DNA of 64,000 nucleotides from the NCBI RefSeq assembly GCF_002374315.1, contig NZ_NWUX01000003.1, positions 62,001 through 126,000 on the forward strand. The letters are read 5' to 3'. The translations under genes were made by a program, and so were the position numbers. Source of the stretch: Vreelandella nigrificans. Its GTDB lineage: Bacteria; Pseudomonadota; Gammaproteobacteria; Pseudomonadales; Halomonadaceae. The notes beneath the pieces were generated by a model. It worked only from the letters and a program-made list of their open reading frames with translations, made no database searches and was not told the origin of the DNA. This document shows, piece after piece, positions 38,786-48,922 of this stretch (position 1 is its first letter; the number at the start of each line of letters is the position of its first letter).

Positions 38786-39178
38786 TTAGTGCGGGCAGCT
38801 CATATCCCCCTCTTCGCAGCTAGCATGCTCACGCAGCCTCTCTGTACGCTGTTTTGTTAGCGCTGTGAGGCAACCATTACGGACCATCGGCTGCGCACTG
38901 CCACCTTCCACGGCGCTACTTTCATACGCGCACTCTGCGTCACGAAATGCTATCCACGCCCGCTGCGCTGCTCTTAGCTGATCGCTGGAGGATTGGCTCA
39001 GCTTGCTGATGAGCTCTTGGTAAGCCTCGTTAAGCTCACCATCAGCCTCTTGATAGACCTGCGCCGTGCATTGGGTTAGCTCCATTTGCGTATTGGCGTT
39101 ATCACATGCCTCGTTAGCGGTTGCAAAACCACTTGATACCAAAAAACCCACACCCAAAAAGAGTGGCGCTAAACGCAT
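38786..39178 (-). CDS. LprI/DUF1311-family periplasmic protein
   Basis: A 130-residue exported protein: a signal peptide (about residues 1-21, ending ATA) and a domain with conserved cysteines, NTQMELTQCTAQ, LNEAYQELISKL, RAAQRAWIAFRDAEC and GCLTALTKQRTERL. This matches the lysozyme-inhibitor LprI N-terminal family (DUF1311). The function in this organism is unknown, possibly lysozyme inhibition or envelope stress. It is transcribed alone between the ssrA and zinT terminators. Confidence 0.85.
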   Translation of the reverse strand: MRLAPLFLGVGFLVSSGFATANEACDNANTQMELTQCTAQVYQEADGELNEAYQELISKLSQSSSDQLRAAQRAWIAFRDAECAYESSAVEGGSAQPMVRNGCLTALTKQRTERLREHASCEEGDMSCPH

Positions 39179-39267
39179 GGTGACACCTCTTGATGTTTAC
39201 TAAATATACTCTGAGATACGACGACATAACGCTAACTAACCAGCATTACTCCTGTACCAATAAAAGC

Positions 39268-39297
39268 AAAGCGCTGGCATCTCGGCCAGCGCTTTTT
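39268..39297. terminator. Terminator after zinT
   Basis: AAAGCGCTGGC...GCCAGCGCTTTTT: an 11-base GC-rich stem with an ATCTCG-type loop and A/T runs on both sides. It lies 31 bases beyond the zinT stop codon and upstream of the LprI-like gene. Confidence 0.88.
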
Positions 39298-39328
39298 AGT
39301 CGTTCATAAACAGCTTAGGCTGCTTTGG

Positions 39329-40084
<756 letters not shown>

Positions 40085-40129
40085 AGCTGATCTCTCCTTT
40101 TGCCGATTGCAAAGCAATTCAGTCCATCA

Positions 40130-40152
40130 AAAAAGGTATACTATAACATTTC
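40130..40152 (-). promoter_or_regulatory. Zur-like operator of zinT
   Basis: The right half TATAACATTTC is perfect for the Zur consensus GAAATGTTATA-N-TATAACATTTC, and the left half matches 8 of 11 bases. It is centred at 40141, about 57 bases upstream of the zinT ATG, where it would overlap the promoter. Repression when zinc is sufficient is expected. Confidence 0.75.
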
Positions 40153-40240
40153 GTTGATCAAATACGGTCTAAAAAGAGGGCGATGAGTCTTGCGGTATGA
40201 ATCGAGCAGGGTTATCAGTTAGGATACCTTTAACAAACGA

Positions 40241-40323
40241 CACGGGGTGTCCTGGCGTTACGCCAGGGCTGAGATAAGACCCGCTGAACCTGATCCAGTT
40301 CATACCGGCGAAGGGATGTCACG
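40241..40323 (+). promoter_or_regulatory. TPP riboswitch upstream of SDR-LLM operon
   Basis: The THI-box elements are all present in order: GGGGTGTCC, a hairpin CCTGGCG/CGCCAGG, the invariant CTGAGA (40269-40274), ACCC, GAACCTGAT (40286-40294), then ATACCGGCGAAGGGA. A second hairpin with GGTATG (40345) pairing CATACC (40373) brackets the GAGGGA ribosome site just before the start codon at 40382, so translation control by site sequestration is plausible. Confidence 0.95.
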
Positions 40324-40381
40324 CTAATGGCCAGCCATGTGGTCGGTATGCATCTCTTGCCTTTACGAGGGACATACCATA

Positions 40382-41164
40382 ATGCCGACAATACCCACCG
40401 CACTTCCGCTTTCCCAGCAAGTTGTTTTGATTACCGGCGCTAGCCGGGGCCTAGGCGCATGCCTGGCGCATGCGTTTTTAGCGCAGGGCGCACGGGTTGT
40501 CGTGAACTACTTAAACAGCACTGACGCGGCAGAAGCCCTGGCGGCACAAGCCCCTGAGCGCGCTCTGGCGATACAAGCGGATGTGCGTGATCCAGTAGCC
40601 GTGAAAGCGATGTTTACCACTGCAAAAGCGCATTTTGGAATGCCGGTGACCACGCTGATTAATAATGCCCTGCCGGATTTTTCGTTTAATGGCGATGCGC
40701 GCCCAACTCCGGACACGCTTACTTGGGAAAACCTCGACCAGCAGTTGCAGGGCGTGGCACGTGGTGCGCTCAACACTATTCAGGCGGCGCTACCGGGCAT
40801 GCGTGAGCAGGGTGGTGGGCGGATTATCAACATTGGCACTAACCTCTTCCAAAATCCAGTAGTGCCTTATCATGACTACACGGCTGCCAAGGCGGCATTG
40901 CTGTCGCTCACCCGTACGCTTTCCAACGACCTGGGGCCTGACGGTATTACGGTTAATATGTTGTCGGGTGGGCTGCTGCGTACAACCGATGCTTCTGCTG
41001 CCACACCTGAAGCGGTGTTCGATCTCATCGCAGCCAACACGCCACTACGCCGTGTCACTACCCCCGAGGAGTTTGCGGATGCAGCACTGTTTTTTGCCTC
41101 ACCTTGGAGCAGGGCTGTCACCGGCCAAAATTTAGTGGTCGACGGCGGTTTGGTTAAAAACTGA
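40382..41164 (+). CDS. SDR-family oxidoreductase under TPP control
   Basis: A 260-residue short-chain dehydrogenase/reductase. The nucleotide site VLITGASRGLGACLAHAF is at the N-terminus and the NNAL motif follows near residue 95; the catalytic region has a Tyr-x-x-x-Lys pair in YHDYTAAKAALLSL. The C-terminus has GGLLRTTD and TGQNLVVDGG. The substrate is unknown; annotation as 3-oxoacyl-ACP reductase would be generic. It is the first gene after a TPP riboswitch and overlaps the monooxygenase gene by one base, so both are likely thiamin-regulated. Confidence 0.88.
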   Translation: MPTIPTALPLSQQVVLITGASRGLGACLAHAFLAQGARVVVNYLNSTDAAEALAAQAPERALAIQADVRDPVAVKAMFTTAKAHFGMPVTTLINNALPDFSFNGDARPTPDTLTWENLDQQLQGVARGALNTIQAALPGMREQGGGRIINIGTNLFQNPVVPYHDYTAAKAALLSLTRTLSNDLGPDGITVNMLSGGLLRTTDASAATPEAVFDLIAANTPLRRVTTPEEFADAALFFASPWSRAVTGQNLVVDGGLVKN

Positions 41165-42456
41165 TGGCCACACAGATGCATCTCAATCTTTTTATCATGG
41201 GCTGCGGACACCATAAGGCAGCCTGGCGCGAGCCAAACTCAGCCGTCGAGCGCATGGGCGACATTCGTTATTATGAGTCGTTGGCACGCACCGCCGAACG
41301 CGGAAAATTAGACGCGGTATTTTTCGCCGATGGCCATGCCGCAGGCAACGTGGCCGGGGGGCCACAATGGTTCTTGGAACCATTGACGGCACTCTCAGCC
41401 ATGGCGCGGGCCACCGATCACATCGGCCTGATCTCCACCATATCCAGTACGTTTTTTAGCCCTTTCCATGCGGCGCGAATGCTCGCTTCGTTAGACCATA
41501 TTTCTAACGGCCGTATGGGGTGGAATTTAGTCACTTCGATGTTTGATAGCGAGGCGCGCAACCATGGCTGGGAGGCTATGCCTTCTCAGCACATACGCTA
41601 CGCCCGCGCTGAAGAGTTTGCACACACGGTGTTAGCATTGTGGGATTCATGGGCCGACGATGCGCTACGCTGCGACCGACAGGGCCAGTTTGCAGACCCA
41701 AGCAAAGTGCAGCCCATCGGCCATCATGGCGAGCACTTTTTGGTTGATGGCCCACTGACCGTACCGCGATCACCCCAGGGGCACCCTGTGCTGTTTCAAG
41801 CGGGTGCATCTGAACCGGGGCGCAACCTTGCCGCCCGCTATGCGGAGGCTATTTACGCCGTGGCCTACGACCTGCCCTCTGCCCAGGCCTACTACCAGGA
41901 TATCCAAGCCCGTGTACGCGCCGCTGGCCGTGCGCCAGTGGCAATTATGCCTGGGTTAGTCACCTATGTAGCGTCCACTGAAGCCGCCGCAAAAGCACAG
42001 CAGCGTGAATTAGATGAGCGCTTACCCACGGAAGATTCACTTCATCAGTTAAGCCAGTTTATCGGTCAGGATTGCCGCCACTGGGAACTGGATGCACCGT
42101 TACCTGAACTGCCACCGCTAGAGGCGTTCGCTGGCCCAAAAGGACGCTATGCCACTATTTTGCGTATTATCGAAAGTGAAGCTCCTACACTGCGCCAGTT
42201 ATTAGGCAGGTTAGCGGCTGGTGGTGGCCACTGCACGATGGTCGGCACGCCAGAGCAGATTGCTGACAAGATGCAGCACTGGGTAGAGGGGGGCGGCGCA
42301 GACGGCTTCAACCTAATGCCGCCCACGCTGCCAGGAAGTATCGATGACTTTATTGATCAAGTCGTACCGCTACTGCAAGCCCGTGGTCTATTTCGCCGTG
42401 AGTACACGGGTAGCACACTGCGTGACCACTTAGGATTGTCGCGCCCGGCAGCATAA
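41164..42456 (+). CDS. LLM-class flavin-dependent monooxygenase (NtaA/DszA type)
   Basis: A 430-residue luciferase-like monooxygenase of the NtaA/SnaA/DszA branch, using FMNH2 from a partner reductase. Features include a TIM-barrel start with MHLNLFIMGCGHH, the FFADGHAAGNVAGG region, SPFHAARMLASLDHISNGRMGWN and VLFQAGASEPGRNLAARYAEAIY. It overlaps the SDR stop by one base and lies downstream of the same TPP riboswitch. A role in oxidative salvage or degradation of a thiamin-derived sulfur heterocycle is only an inference from this location. Confidence 0.88.
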   Translation: MATQMHLNLFIMGCGHHKAAWREPNSAVERMGDIRYYESLARTAERGKLDAVFFADGHAAGNVAGGPQWFLEPLTALSAMARATDHIGLISTISSTFFSPFHAARMLASLDHISNGRMGWNLVTSMFDSEARNHGWEAMPSQHIRYARAEEFAHTVLALWDSWADDALRCDRQGQFADPSKVQPIGHHGEHFLVDGPLTVPRSPQGHPVLFQAGASEPGRNLAARYAEAIYAVAYDLPSAQAYYQDIQARVRAAGRAPVAIMPGLVTYVASTEAAAKAQQRELDERLPTEDSLHQLSQFIGQDCRHWELDAPLPELPPLEAFAGPKGRYATILRIIESEAPTLRQLLGRLAAGGGHCTMVGTPEQIADKMQHWVEGGGADGFNLMPPTLPGSIDDFIDQVVPLLQARGLFRREYTGSTLRDHLGLSRPAA

Positions 42457-42504
42457 GCGATGCCGGGCGGTCGTGTTGTCGTGCTTATATCGACTGCCGG
42501 GCAT

Positions 42505-43950
42505 TCACCCCTTAAAGCGGCGCACCGCCGTGTGTAACAGGCCAAAGTCATACGCAGGGCGGGAAGGCAGTACACGTAAGAGCAGTAGCGATACCGCCAC
42601 GGGCACCAGTGCCGCTAACAGAAAAGACTCCAGTAATGTTGCCGTGCTCCCACCTGGTGCAGGGAACATTGCTAAGCCAGCCACCAGGCCTAACGCGGTA
42701 CTGATGACAGCGTTAAGGCCTGTGTAACGGCGATAGAAAAGCCCAAAAAATACGGGGAACGCCGCTGCCGAACATAGCAAATCAGCCAGCAAAAACAGGT
42801 ACAGCACGCTATAGCCCTGGGAAGCAACCCAAGTGACAGGAATAGCTGCTAAAACGATCAGCCAGCGCGCCATGCTCATCAATGAGGCACTGCTCGCGTT
42901 GGGGATCAATCGCCCCATATCCACAGCGATAATGCTCGACGTGGCACTAATGGTGGAGTCGGCACTGCTCATCACCAACGCCAAGCCCAGTGGAACCAAC
43001 GCCAATGCGAACCATAACGGCACATCTGCCAGCAGCACACTGAACAGTGCTACAGAACCATCGCCTTCAAGTCCAAGCCCCACAAAAGCCAGCCCAAACA
43101 GCCCCATCAAACCCACCACGATAAAGCTGCACACACCGCTTATCCAGAAACCACGGCGTAGCACCTTGGTATCTTTAGCCGCATAAATACGCTGCCAAGT
43201 GCCTTGATAAAAGAGCCCGGTTAGCGCCACGGCAAGAAAGAACGTCAAGCCTGCGCGGATGCCACCTATATCACTTACCTGCAACAGTTGCGGTGCACTC
43301 TCGGCAAGCCCTGCCAGCGTCGGCGCAACGCCTCCTGCCGCCTGCCAACCAAATACTAGCAGCAGCCCCAGCAGCGGCATAATCACCACCATTTGTAGCT
43401 TGTCGGTGTAAATAGACGCTCTCAGTCCACCATAGAAGGTGTAAATCAACGTGGCGACCATGACCACACTGGCAGTCACCCATAGCGGGATGGGAGCCAG
43501 CAAGCCCACCATACGGGCTACAGCGGTTAACCCGGCAGCCAATAAAATGAACAGGTAAAACAGCATAATCACCAGGGTAAAAGCGTACATAATACGGCCG
43601 TAACGATGGATAACGAACTCCGTTAAGCCATGGCCTTCGGGGATCAGCTCGCGCATCCGTCGACCAAGGGGAATCATTACTAACCGGGGGACCATAGAGC
43701 CAAACGCATAGCCGAGTATGGCCCCAATACCACCCCAGGTAGCCGCCTGGGCAGGACCGAACAAAATCCAGGTACCTAGCGTGGTCGCCACCAGCGTGAG
43801 CACAGTGGCGCGGGTGTTCTGGCTGTTGCGAGCAATGATGTAATCTTCAAGATTATCGCGATTGCGGCGGGCATAGAGTATGCCTGGCACAGCCAATACA
43901 ATGGCACAGAGAGATAGCCAAAGGCCGGTCCAAATAGGGTCAAGCAGCAT
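42505..43950 (-). CDS. Sodium:solute symporter (predicted thiamin-precursor transporter)
   Basis: A 481-residue SSS-family protein with about 13 hydrophobic segments, starting MLLDPIWTGLWLSLCAIVLAV and containing the family region SSADSTISATSSIIAVD. SSS transporters downstream of TPP riboswitches have been proposed to import hydroxymethylpyrimidine (ThiV). The ATG at 43950 lies 11 bases after AGAGG. The gene is convergent with the LLM monooxygenase and has its own TPP riboswitch (44042-44132), about 90 bases upstream. Confidence 0.88.
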   Translation of the reverse strand: MLLDPIWTGLWLSLCAIVLAVPGILYARRNRDNLEDYIIARNSQNTRATVLTLVATTLGTWILFGPAQAATWGGIGAILGYAFGSMVPRLVMIPLGRRMRELIPEGHGLTEFVIHRYGRIMYAFTLVIMLFYLFILLAAGLTAVARMVGLLAPIPLWVTASVVMVATLIYTFYGGLRASIYTDKLQMVVIMPLLGLLLVFGWQAAGGVAPTLAGLAESAPQLLQVSDIGGIRAGLTFFLAVALTGLFYQGTWQRIYAAKDTKVLRRGFWISGVCSFIVVGLMGLFGLAFVGLGLEGDGSVALFSVLLADVPLWFALALVPLGLALVMSSADSTISATSSIIAVDMGRLIPNASSASLMSMARWLIVLAAIPVTWVASQGYSVLYLFLLADLLCSAAAFPVFFGLFYRRYTGLNAVISTALGLVAGLAMFPAPGGSTATLLESFLLAALVPVAVSLLLLRVLPSRPAYDFGLLHTAVRRFKG

Positions 43951-44041
43951 GAAAGAAAATCCTCTTTGCCTGTTAATAGACCGGGGATGCAGGGGGCGCA
44001 CAGCAGGCAGGCGAAAGCAAAGAGGTGTATTGGTTGGCTAC

Positions 44042-44132
44042 ATCCTTCCCTTCGCCGGCATGACCCGGATCAGGTTCTAAGGGTTACCAACGCCAAGTGG
44101 CGGTGGAGTCTCAGCCAGTGCAGGCTCCCCTA
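44042..44132 (-). promoter_or_regulatory. TPP riboswitch upstream of the SSS transporter
   Basis: Read on the minus strand: GGGGAGCC, CTGAGA (44114-44109), a GCCACTTGGCG hairpin, ACCCTTAGAACCTGAT (44077-44069 for GAACCTGAT), GGGTCATGCCGGCGAAGGGA. All conserved THI-box positions are present. The aptamer ends about 90 bases before the transporter start codon. Confidence 0.95.
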
Positions 44133-44215
44133 GGACAGCTGCTACCCTAGGTATTGAGACGGGCGCTGTCAATTGGGGTGACTACAACACTCCCCAGCAC
44201 CCGGCTCAAAAATAA

Positions 44216-45157
44216 CTAACTAAGCAACGTCTCAATGAGCAGGTGGTAAAGAGGAATACCCAGCATGACGTTGATTGGAAAGGTAATACCCAGTGATGCC
44301 AGCATAGCAAGGCCAATATTCGCCTGAGGAATTGCGGCACGCATCGCAGCAGGTGCTGCAATATAGGAAGCACTGGCGGCCAAGGCAGCAAGAATGACCA
44401 CCGAACCAGACGGCAGCCCTAGCACTACGCCTACAGCAATGCCTAGCAGCGACAATAGCACTGGCGTAACAAGGGCAAAAGTCACCAAACGCCAATGATG
44501 CCATGGCATTGGACGAAGCGTCTGCGCGGCGGTTAGGCCCATTTCCAACAGGAATAACGCCAACACACCTTTAAATGCACCGGTGAACAGCGCGGTGACT
44601 TCTTCTCCTTGAAATGGCCCGTAGAGCGCTCCAATTACCACCCCGCCAATCAGTAAGATCACACCGCGATTAGTTAGCGTTTCATGCCAGAGTTTACGCG
44701 TACTCTCTTTAACGGCAGCGCCCTGGTAACGTCTGAATAGCGCAATAGCGATCATGATAGCAGGCAACTCCATCGCTACTAAATAGAGCGTTACCTCACT
44801 GCCTACAGCCAGTTGCCGCGCTTCCGCATAAGCGAGCGCAACCGCAAAGGTACCTGCACTCACCGAGCCATAGTGAGCAGCAATGCTAGCACTATCCGCT
44901 GCGGAAAGGCGCACCCAGCGGCGCAGTACTGGCATCAACATCAGCGGTATCAACGCCGATAACAGTGCTACCCCTAACAGCTCCGGCACCAACCCCCAAT
45001 GCAGATTTCCATACAGCGCCATACCGCCCTTTAGGCCAATAGTTAACATTAACAGCAGACTTAATGTGTCGTAGGTGGCCTTAGGGACCTGCAGGTCCGA
45101 TTTCACTGCCCCTGCTATTAGCCCCAATAAGAAAAACATCACCACAATATCTGGCAT
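44216..45157 (-). CDS. Sodium-dependent bicarbonate transporter (SbtA/DUF897 family)
   Basis: A 313-residue inner-membrane protein with about ten hydrophobic helices. Conserved SbtA-type segments include AADSASIAAHYGSVSAGTFAVAL (in part: AAHYGSVSAGTF), a central ELPAIMIAIAL and, near the end, ALAASASYIAAPAAMRAAIP. The cyanobacterial SbtA imports bicarbonate with Na+. A divergent LysR gene begins 144 bases away, an arrangement that suggests control by that regulator. In a heterotroph it could supply bicarbonate to carboxylases and to CarAB. Confidence 0.85.
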   Translation of the reverse strand: MPDIVVMFFLLGLIAGAVKSDLQVPKATYDTLSLLLMLTIGLKGGMALYGNLHWGLVPELLGVALLSALIPLMLMPVLRRWVRLSAADSASIAAHYGSVSAGTFAVALAYAEARQLAVGSEVTLYLVAMELPAIMIAIALFRRYQGAAVKESTRKLWHETLTNRGVILLIGGVVIGALYGPFQGEEVTALFTGAFKGVLALFLLEMGLTAAQTLRPMPWHHWRLVTFALVTPVLLSLLGIAVGVVLGLPSGSVVILAALAASASYIAAPAAMRAAIPQANIGLAMLASLGITFPINVMLGIPLYHLLIETLLS

Positions 45158-45300
45158 CGCTGGCGCTCCACAGGGTTAAAAAAGATGCTGCATTTTGCTG
45201 GGAGTAGCGCAAGACAACTAATAATAACTTTCAAGATATATATAGATAATCATCTATACTACTGATATTCCGAGACTGCCCTTTAAGAGAGCCAAGGCCA

Positions 45301-46269
45301 ATGAATATTCGTCACCTGACGTTTCGATTACTGCAGGTGTATGTAACCGTGGTGCGCTGCGGGTCGATTAGTGAAGCGGCAAGGCAGCTTCATCTCACCC
45401 AGCCTACGGTATCCCAACAGCTCAAACGTCTAAGCGAAGCAGTGGGCAGCCCTTTGTTAGAACACCATACACAGGGCCTAACCATGACAGCCACAGGGCA
45501 AGCGCTTTATCACGCTAGCCGGGATGTGCTAGGCCGCTTTGATGACTTTGCAGACCAGCTCAGCGATTTGCAGCAAGGTAGCAGAGGGCGGTTTAGCATT
45601 GCTCTGGTGAATACCGCTCAATATGTTTTACCACGCCTACTGGGACCATTTAGCCAAGCATTTCCTGATGTGGATGTGACCGTACATATTGGTAACCGTC
45701 GCCAGGTATTGGCGAGATTTGAGCGCCAAGAAGATGACCTATACGTCTTCAGCCACCCTCCCGCTCTTGCTCACGCGGTAGCAGCACGCTTTATGCGCAA
45801 CCCGCTGGTAGCGATTGCGGCGGCCGACCACCCTCTTGCGCAGCATTCAGCCATTACCATGGAACAGCTGCTCAAGGAGCGCTTACTGCTGCGCGAGCCA
45901 GGCTCAGCTACACGCATGCTGTTGGAGAGCTGGCTTCAGGAGCACGGTTTAACAATGCAGAAAACCCTACAAATGGCGAGCAATGAAGCTATTCGCGTTG
46001 GTGTGGCGGCGAGAATGGGGGTCGCCGTTTTATCGGAGCATGTGCTGCCAAACGAGCATCCCGAACTCACGATTCTACCTGTTGCAGGGCTACCGATTGA
46101 AAGCCATTGGCAGGTTATTGTGCGCAACGACCGACGCTTGCCCCAATCAGCCCAGCGCTTTCTCCAGTACACTCATACCCATCTCGAACAGTGGATCGAG
46201 GCACGCTTTGTATGCAACGAGCTAGCTGACCTGTTGACCGCCTATCCAACATTTCCATTGCGTGGATAA
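45301..46269 (+). CDS. LysR-family transcriptional regulator
   Basis: A 322-residue LysR protein with an N-terminal winged helix (about residues 3-62; VRCGSISEAARQLHLTQPTVSQQLKRL) and a substrate-binding domain. The SBD resembles CynR/CbbR-type regulators, but the effector is unknown. It is divergent from the SbtA-family transporter and probably controls it, perhaps in response to CO2 or bicarbonate status. The 144-base intergenic gap contains AT-rich stretches but no operator I can define. Confidence 0.88.
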   Translation: MNIRHLTFRLLQVYVTVVRCGSISEAARQLHLTQPTVSQQLKRLSEAVGSPLLEHHTQGLTMTATGQALYHASRDVLGRFDDFADQLSDLQQGSRGRFSIALVNTAQYVLPRLLGPFSQAFPDVDVTVHIGNRRQVLARFERQEDDLYVFSHPPALAHAVAARFMRNPLVAIAAADHPLAQHSAITMEQLLKERLLLREPGSATRMLLESWLQEHGLTMQKTLQMASNEAIRVGVAARMGVAVLSEHVLPNEHPELTILPVAGLPIESHWQVIVRNDRRLPQSAQRFLQYTHTHLEQWIEARFVCNELADLLTAYPTFPLRG

Positions 46270-46520
46270 GCACAATTTTCAATGCTTTAACGCAATAGCT
46301 GAAATTTTCCACAGCTGTCATCAACTTGACATCAACGTTGGCTTTAATCAGGCTACTGCTTGTTTTCAATTGAACGTTCAATAAAAACTCCGGTAGCCGC
46401 TACCCTTAACATCAGTGCCAAACGTAGAACAGATTGCCGCTTAACGAGGTTATCGAAAGCACATTACAGGCTCAGCGCTACCACTCTCAACGAGACGGCT
46501 CATCGAAGCCATAGCTGCCC

Positions 46521-47288
46521 ATGCCCCAACTTACCGCCCAAGGTGTTACCTACGATATTGATGCCATTCTGTTTGATAAAGATGGCACGCTCCTCAACTT
46601 TGGTGACCTATGGATTGGCTGGTTCGACCAGTTGGTTTCTACCGTCAACCACCAATTGCCTTCCCACCAACAGTTCTCACACCATGCCCTCTATCCCAAA
46701 GTCGGTATTTATCCAGAGCAGAGACTTTGGGACCCAACGGGACCGCTTACGATTGGCTCGCTTGACGATATCGCGACAATTCTAGCGCTTAGCTTATTCG
46801 AGGCCCGTGTGGCATGGAACGATGCAACACAAATCACCCAGGATGCAATGACCACGCTGGCACAGCAGCTTGACTGGCTGAGCTGCGTCACTCCCGTAGA
46901 AGGACTTATTGATTTTGTGACACGCGCCAGCCATGCCGGGGTGCGTATGGGTGTGGTGACTTCAGACGACAAGCAAAACGCTGATCTTCACCTATCTATA
47001 CTGTCGCTTACCGATCATTTTCCCGTAGTACTTGGCCATGACCAAGTCGCACGTGGAAAGCCCTACCCCGATATGGCACTAGCGGCCTGCCAACAGCTAA
47101 ACGTTCTTCCCCAACGCACCCTCATCATTGGCGACTCCAATGGCGATATGGCGATGGGTAAAGATGCAGGCCTGCTGGCCAGTATTGGCATCTGTGCCGC
47201 CCCCCATCTTGATGGCTCTTATCTGACCCATGCCGATCTTGTGGTTCGCGATTACAACGAGCTAACCATCGCGCCATCCCACCACTAA
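46521..47288 (+). CDS. HAD-family hydrolase
   Basis: A 255-residue haloacid-dehalogenase-fold phosphatase with motif I ILFDKDGTLLNF near residue 17, motif II VVTSDD, the Lys region RGKPYPDMAL and motif III IIGDSNGDMAMG. This is a phosphoglycolate-phosphatase-like arrangement, but the substrate is unknown. It lies 22 bases upstream of a peptide-type ABC transporter on the same strand, so it is the first gene of that operon. The 250 bases upstream of it show no clear signal. Confidence 0.85.
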   Translation: MPQLTAQGVTYDIDAILFDKDGTLLNFGDLWIGWFDQLVSTVNHQLPSHQQFSHHALYPKVGIYPEQRLWDPTGPLTIGSLDDIATILALSLFEARVAWNDATQITQDAMTTLAQQLDWLSCVTPVEGLIDFVTRASHAGVRMGVVTSDDKQNADLHLSILSLTDHFPVVLGHDQVARGKPYPDMALAACQQLNVLPQRTLIIGDSNGDMAMGKDAGLLASIGICAAPHLDGSYLTHADLVVRDYNELTIAPSHH

Positions 47289-47309
47289 CCAATCAAGGGA
47301 ACTCTAATT

Positions 47310-48908
47310 ATGCACCCTTCACTTAAAACCCTTACCCAGCAAGCGACCCTCGGCCAGCTGTCGCGCCGCGATTTTTTACGCCGCGCAGCGGCACTCGGCA
47401 TTGCCGCGCCTTTCGCAGGTTCACTGCTAACCAGCCAAGCGTTCGCTAGCACCGCAACTCCGCAGCGAGGCGGTATCCTTAAAGCAGGCATGCAGGGTGG
47501 TGAGTCAACCGACAGCCTGGATCCGGCTAGCTGGACAAGCCAAGTACAACACTCATTTGGCCAATCCTGGGGGGAAGCCCTAACCAACGTTTCACCAGAG
47601 GGCGAGCTTGTACCCCGCCTTGCGGAAAGCGTTGACTCCACCGCCGATGCCAAAACCTGGATATTTAAGCTCCGCCGTGGTGTTCAGTTCCATAACGGCC
47701 AGGAGATGACGGCTGCTGACGTGGTTGCCACGCTTGAACGCCACTCCGATGAAGACTCGCAGTCTGGTGCGCTAGGCATTATGCGCGGCATTGAATCGAT
47801 ACAAGCCACCGACACCTATGAAGTCACTATCGTGACTCTAGAGCCAAACGCCGACTTACCCTTCCTGCTGTCTGACTATCACTTGATGATTCAGCCCAAT
47901 GGCGGCAAGGATAATCCAGCAGCAGGCATTGGTACCGGCCCATATAAAGTTGTCGAGTTCCAGCCTGGTGTGCGCCAAATTGCTGAGCGCTTTGAAGGCT
48001 ACTGGAATCCCGACGAGTACGGCTTTGCCGATCAAATTGAAATTATCGTAATCAACGATCCTACTGCGCGCATTTCAGCGTTGCAGAGCGGCCAAGTGCA
48101 TCTCATCAACCGAGTAGAGCCTCGGGTTGTCGATATGGTACAGCGACTGCCCAATATCGTGATCAATAACACCTCGGGCCGGGCGCAGTATGTCTTCCCG
48201 ATGCACTGTGATACCGCGCCGTTTGACAATAACGACCTGCGGCTCGCGCTGAAGTATGCAATCAACCGGGAAGATATGGTCGAACGTATCCTGCGTGGCT
48301 ATGGCAGTGTGGGCAACGACTTCCCGATCAACAAGGCCTACCCACTGTTCCCTGACGACATTCCCCAGCGTGAATTTGATCCCGAACGCGCTAACTATCA
48401 CTACAAAAAGTCAGGCCATAACAGCCCTATCGTACTACGCACGTCGGATGTGGCCTTCCCAGGCGCGGTGGATGCCGCTCAGCTGTTCCAACAAAGCTGC
48501 GCCCAGGCAGGCATCAATATGGAAGTCCGTCGCGAACCCGGGGATGGCTACTGGTCCGAGGTGTGGAATAAACAACCATTCTGCGCCTCATACTGGAGCG
48601 GCCGCCCCACCCAAGACCAGATGTACTCCACGGCTTATATCTCCAGCGCAGACTGGAATGACACCCGTTTCTTCCGCGATGATTTCGATACCTTAGCGCG
48701 CGAAGCCCGCGGCGAATTAGACCAGGCCCGTCGTGCCGAGCTATATCGCGATATGGCGATGCTCGTGCGTGATGAAGGCGGCCTGATCCTACCGATGTTT
48801 AACGACTACATCGAAGCCACATTAAGTAACGTTGGGGGCTGGTCAGCTAACCCAATGGGAGAGATGATGGCAGGCTTTGCGCTCTCTAAGTGCTGGTTGG
48901 CCTCATAA
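47310..48908 (+). CDS. ABC transporter substrate-binding protein (family 5), Tat-exported
   Basis: A 532-residue periplasmic binding protein of the peptide/nickel class (SBP_bac_5). The N-terminus has a twin-arginine signal (SRRDFLRRAAALGIA) ending near SQAFAS, so it is probably exported folded. The mature part has LKAGMQGGESTDSLDPAS and KLRRGVQFHNGQEMTAADVV. It leads two permeases and a double ATPase. The ligand (peptide, amine or other) cannot be told from sequence. Confidence 0.9.
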   Translation: MHPSLKTLTQQATLGQLSRRDFLRRAAALGIAAPFAGSLLTSQAFASTATPQRGGILKAGMQGGESTDSLDPASWTSQVQHSFGQSWGEALTNVSPEGELVPRLAESVDSTADAKTWIFKLRRGVQFHNGQEMTAADVVATLERHSDEDSQSGALGIMRGIESIQATDTYEVTIVTLEPNADLPFLLSDYHLMIQPNGGKDNPAAGIGTGPYKVVEFQPGVRQIAERFEGYWNPDEYGFADQIEIIVINDPTARISALQSGQVHLINRVEPRVVDMVQRLPNIVINNTSGRAQYVFPMHCDTAPFDNNDLRLALKYAINREDMVERILRGYGSVGNDFPINKAYPLFPDDIPQREFDPERANYHYKKSGHNSPIVLRTSDVAFPGAVDAAQLFQQSCAQAGINMEVRREPGDGYWSEVWNKQPFCASYWSGRPTQDQMYSTAYISSADWNDTRFFRDDFDTLAREARGELDQARRAELYRDMAMLVRDEGGLILPMFNDYIEATLSNVGGWSANPMGEMMAGFALSKCWLAS

Positions 48909-48922
48909 CTCGGATCTCTGCT

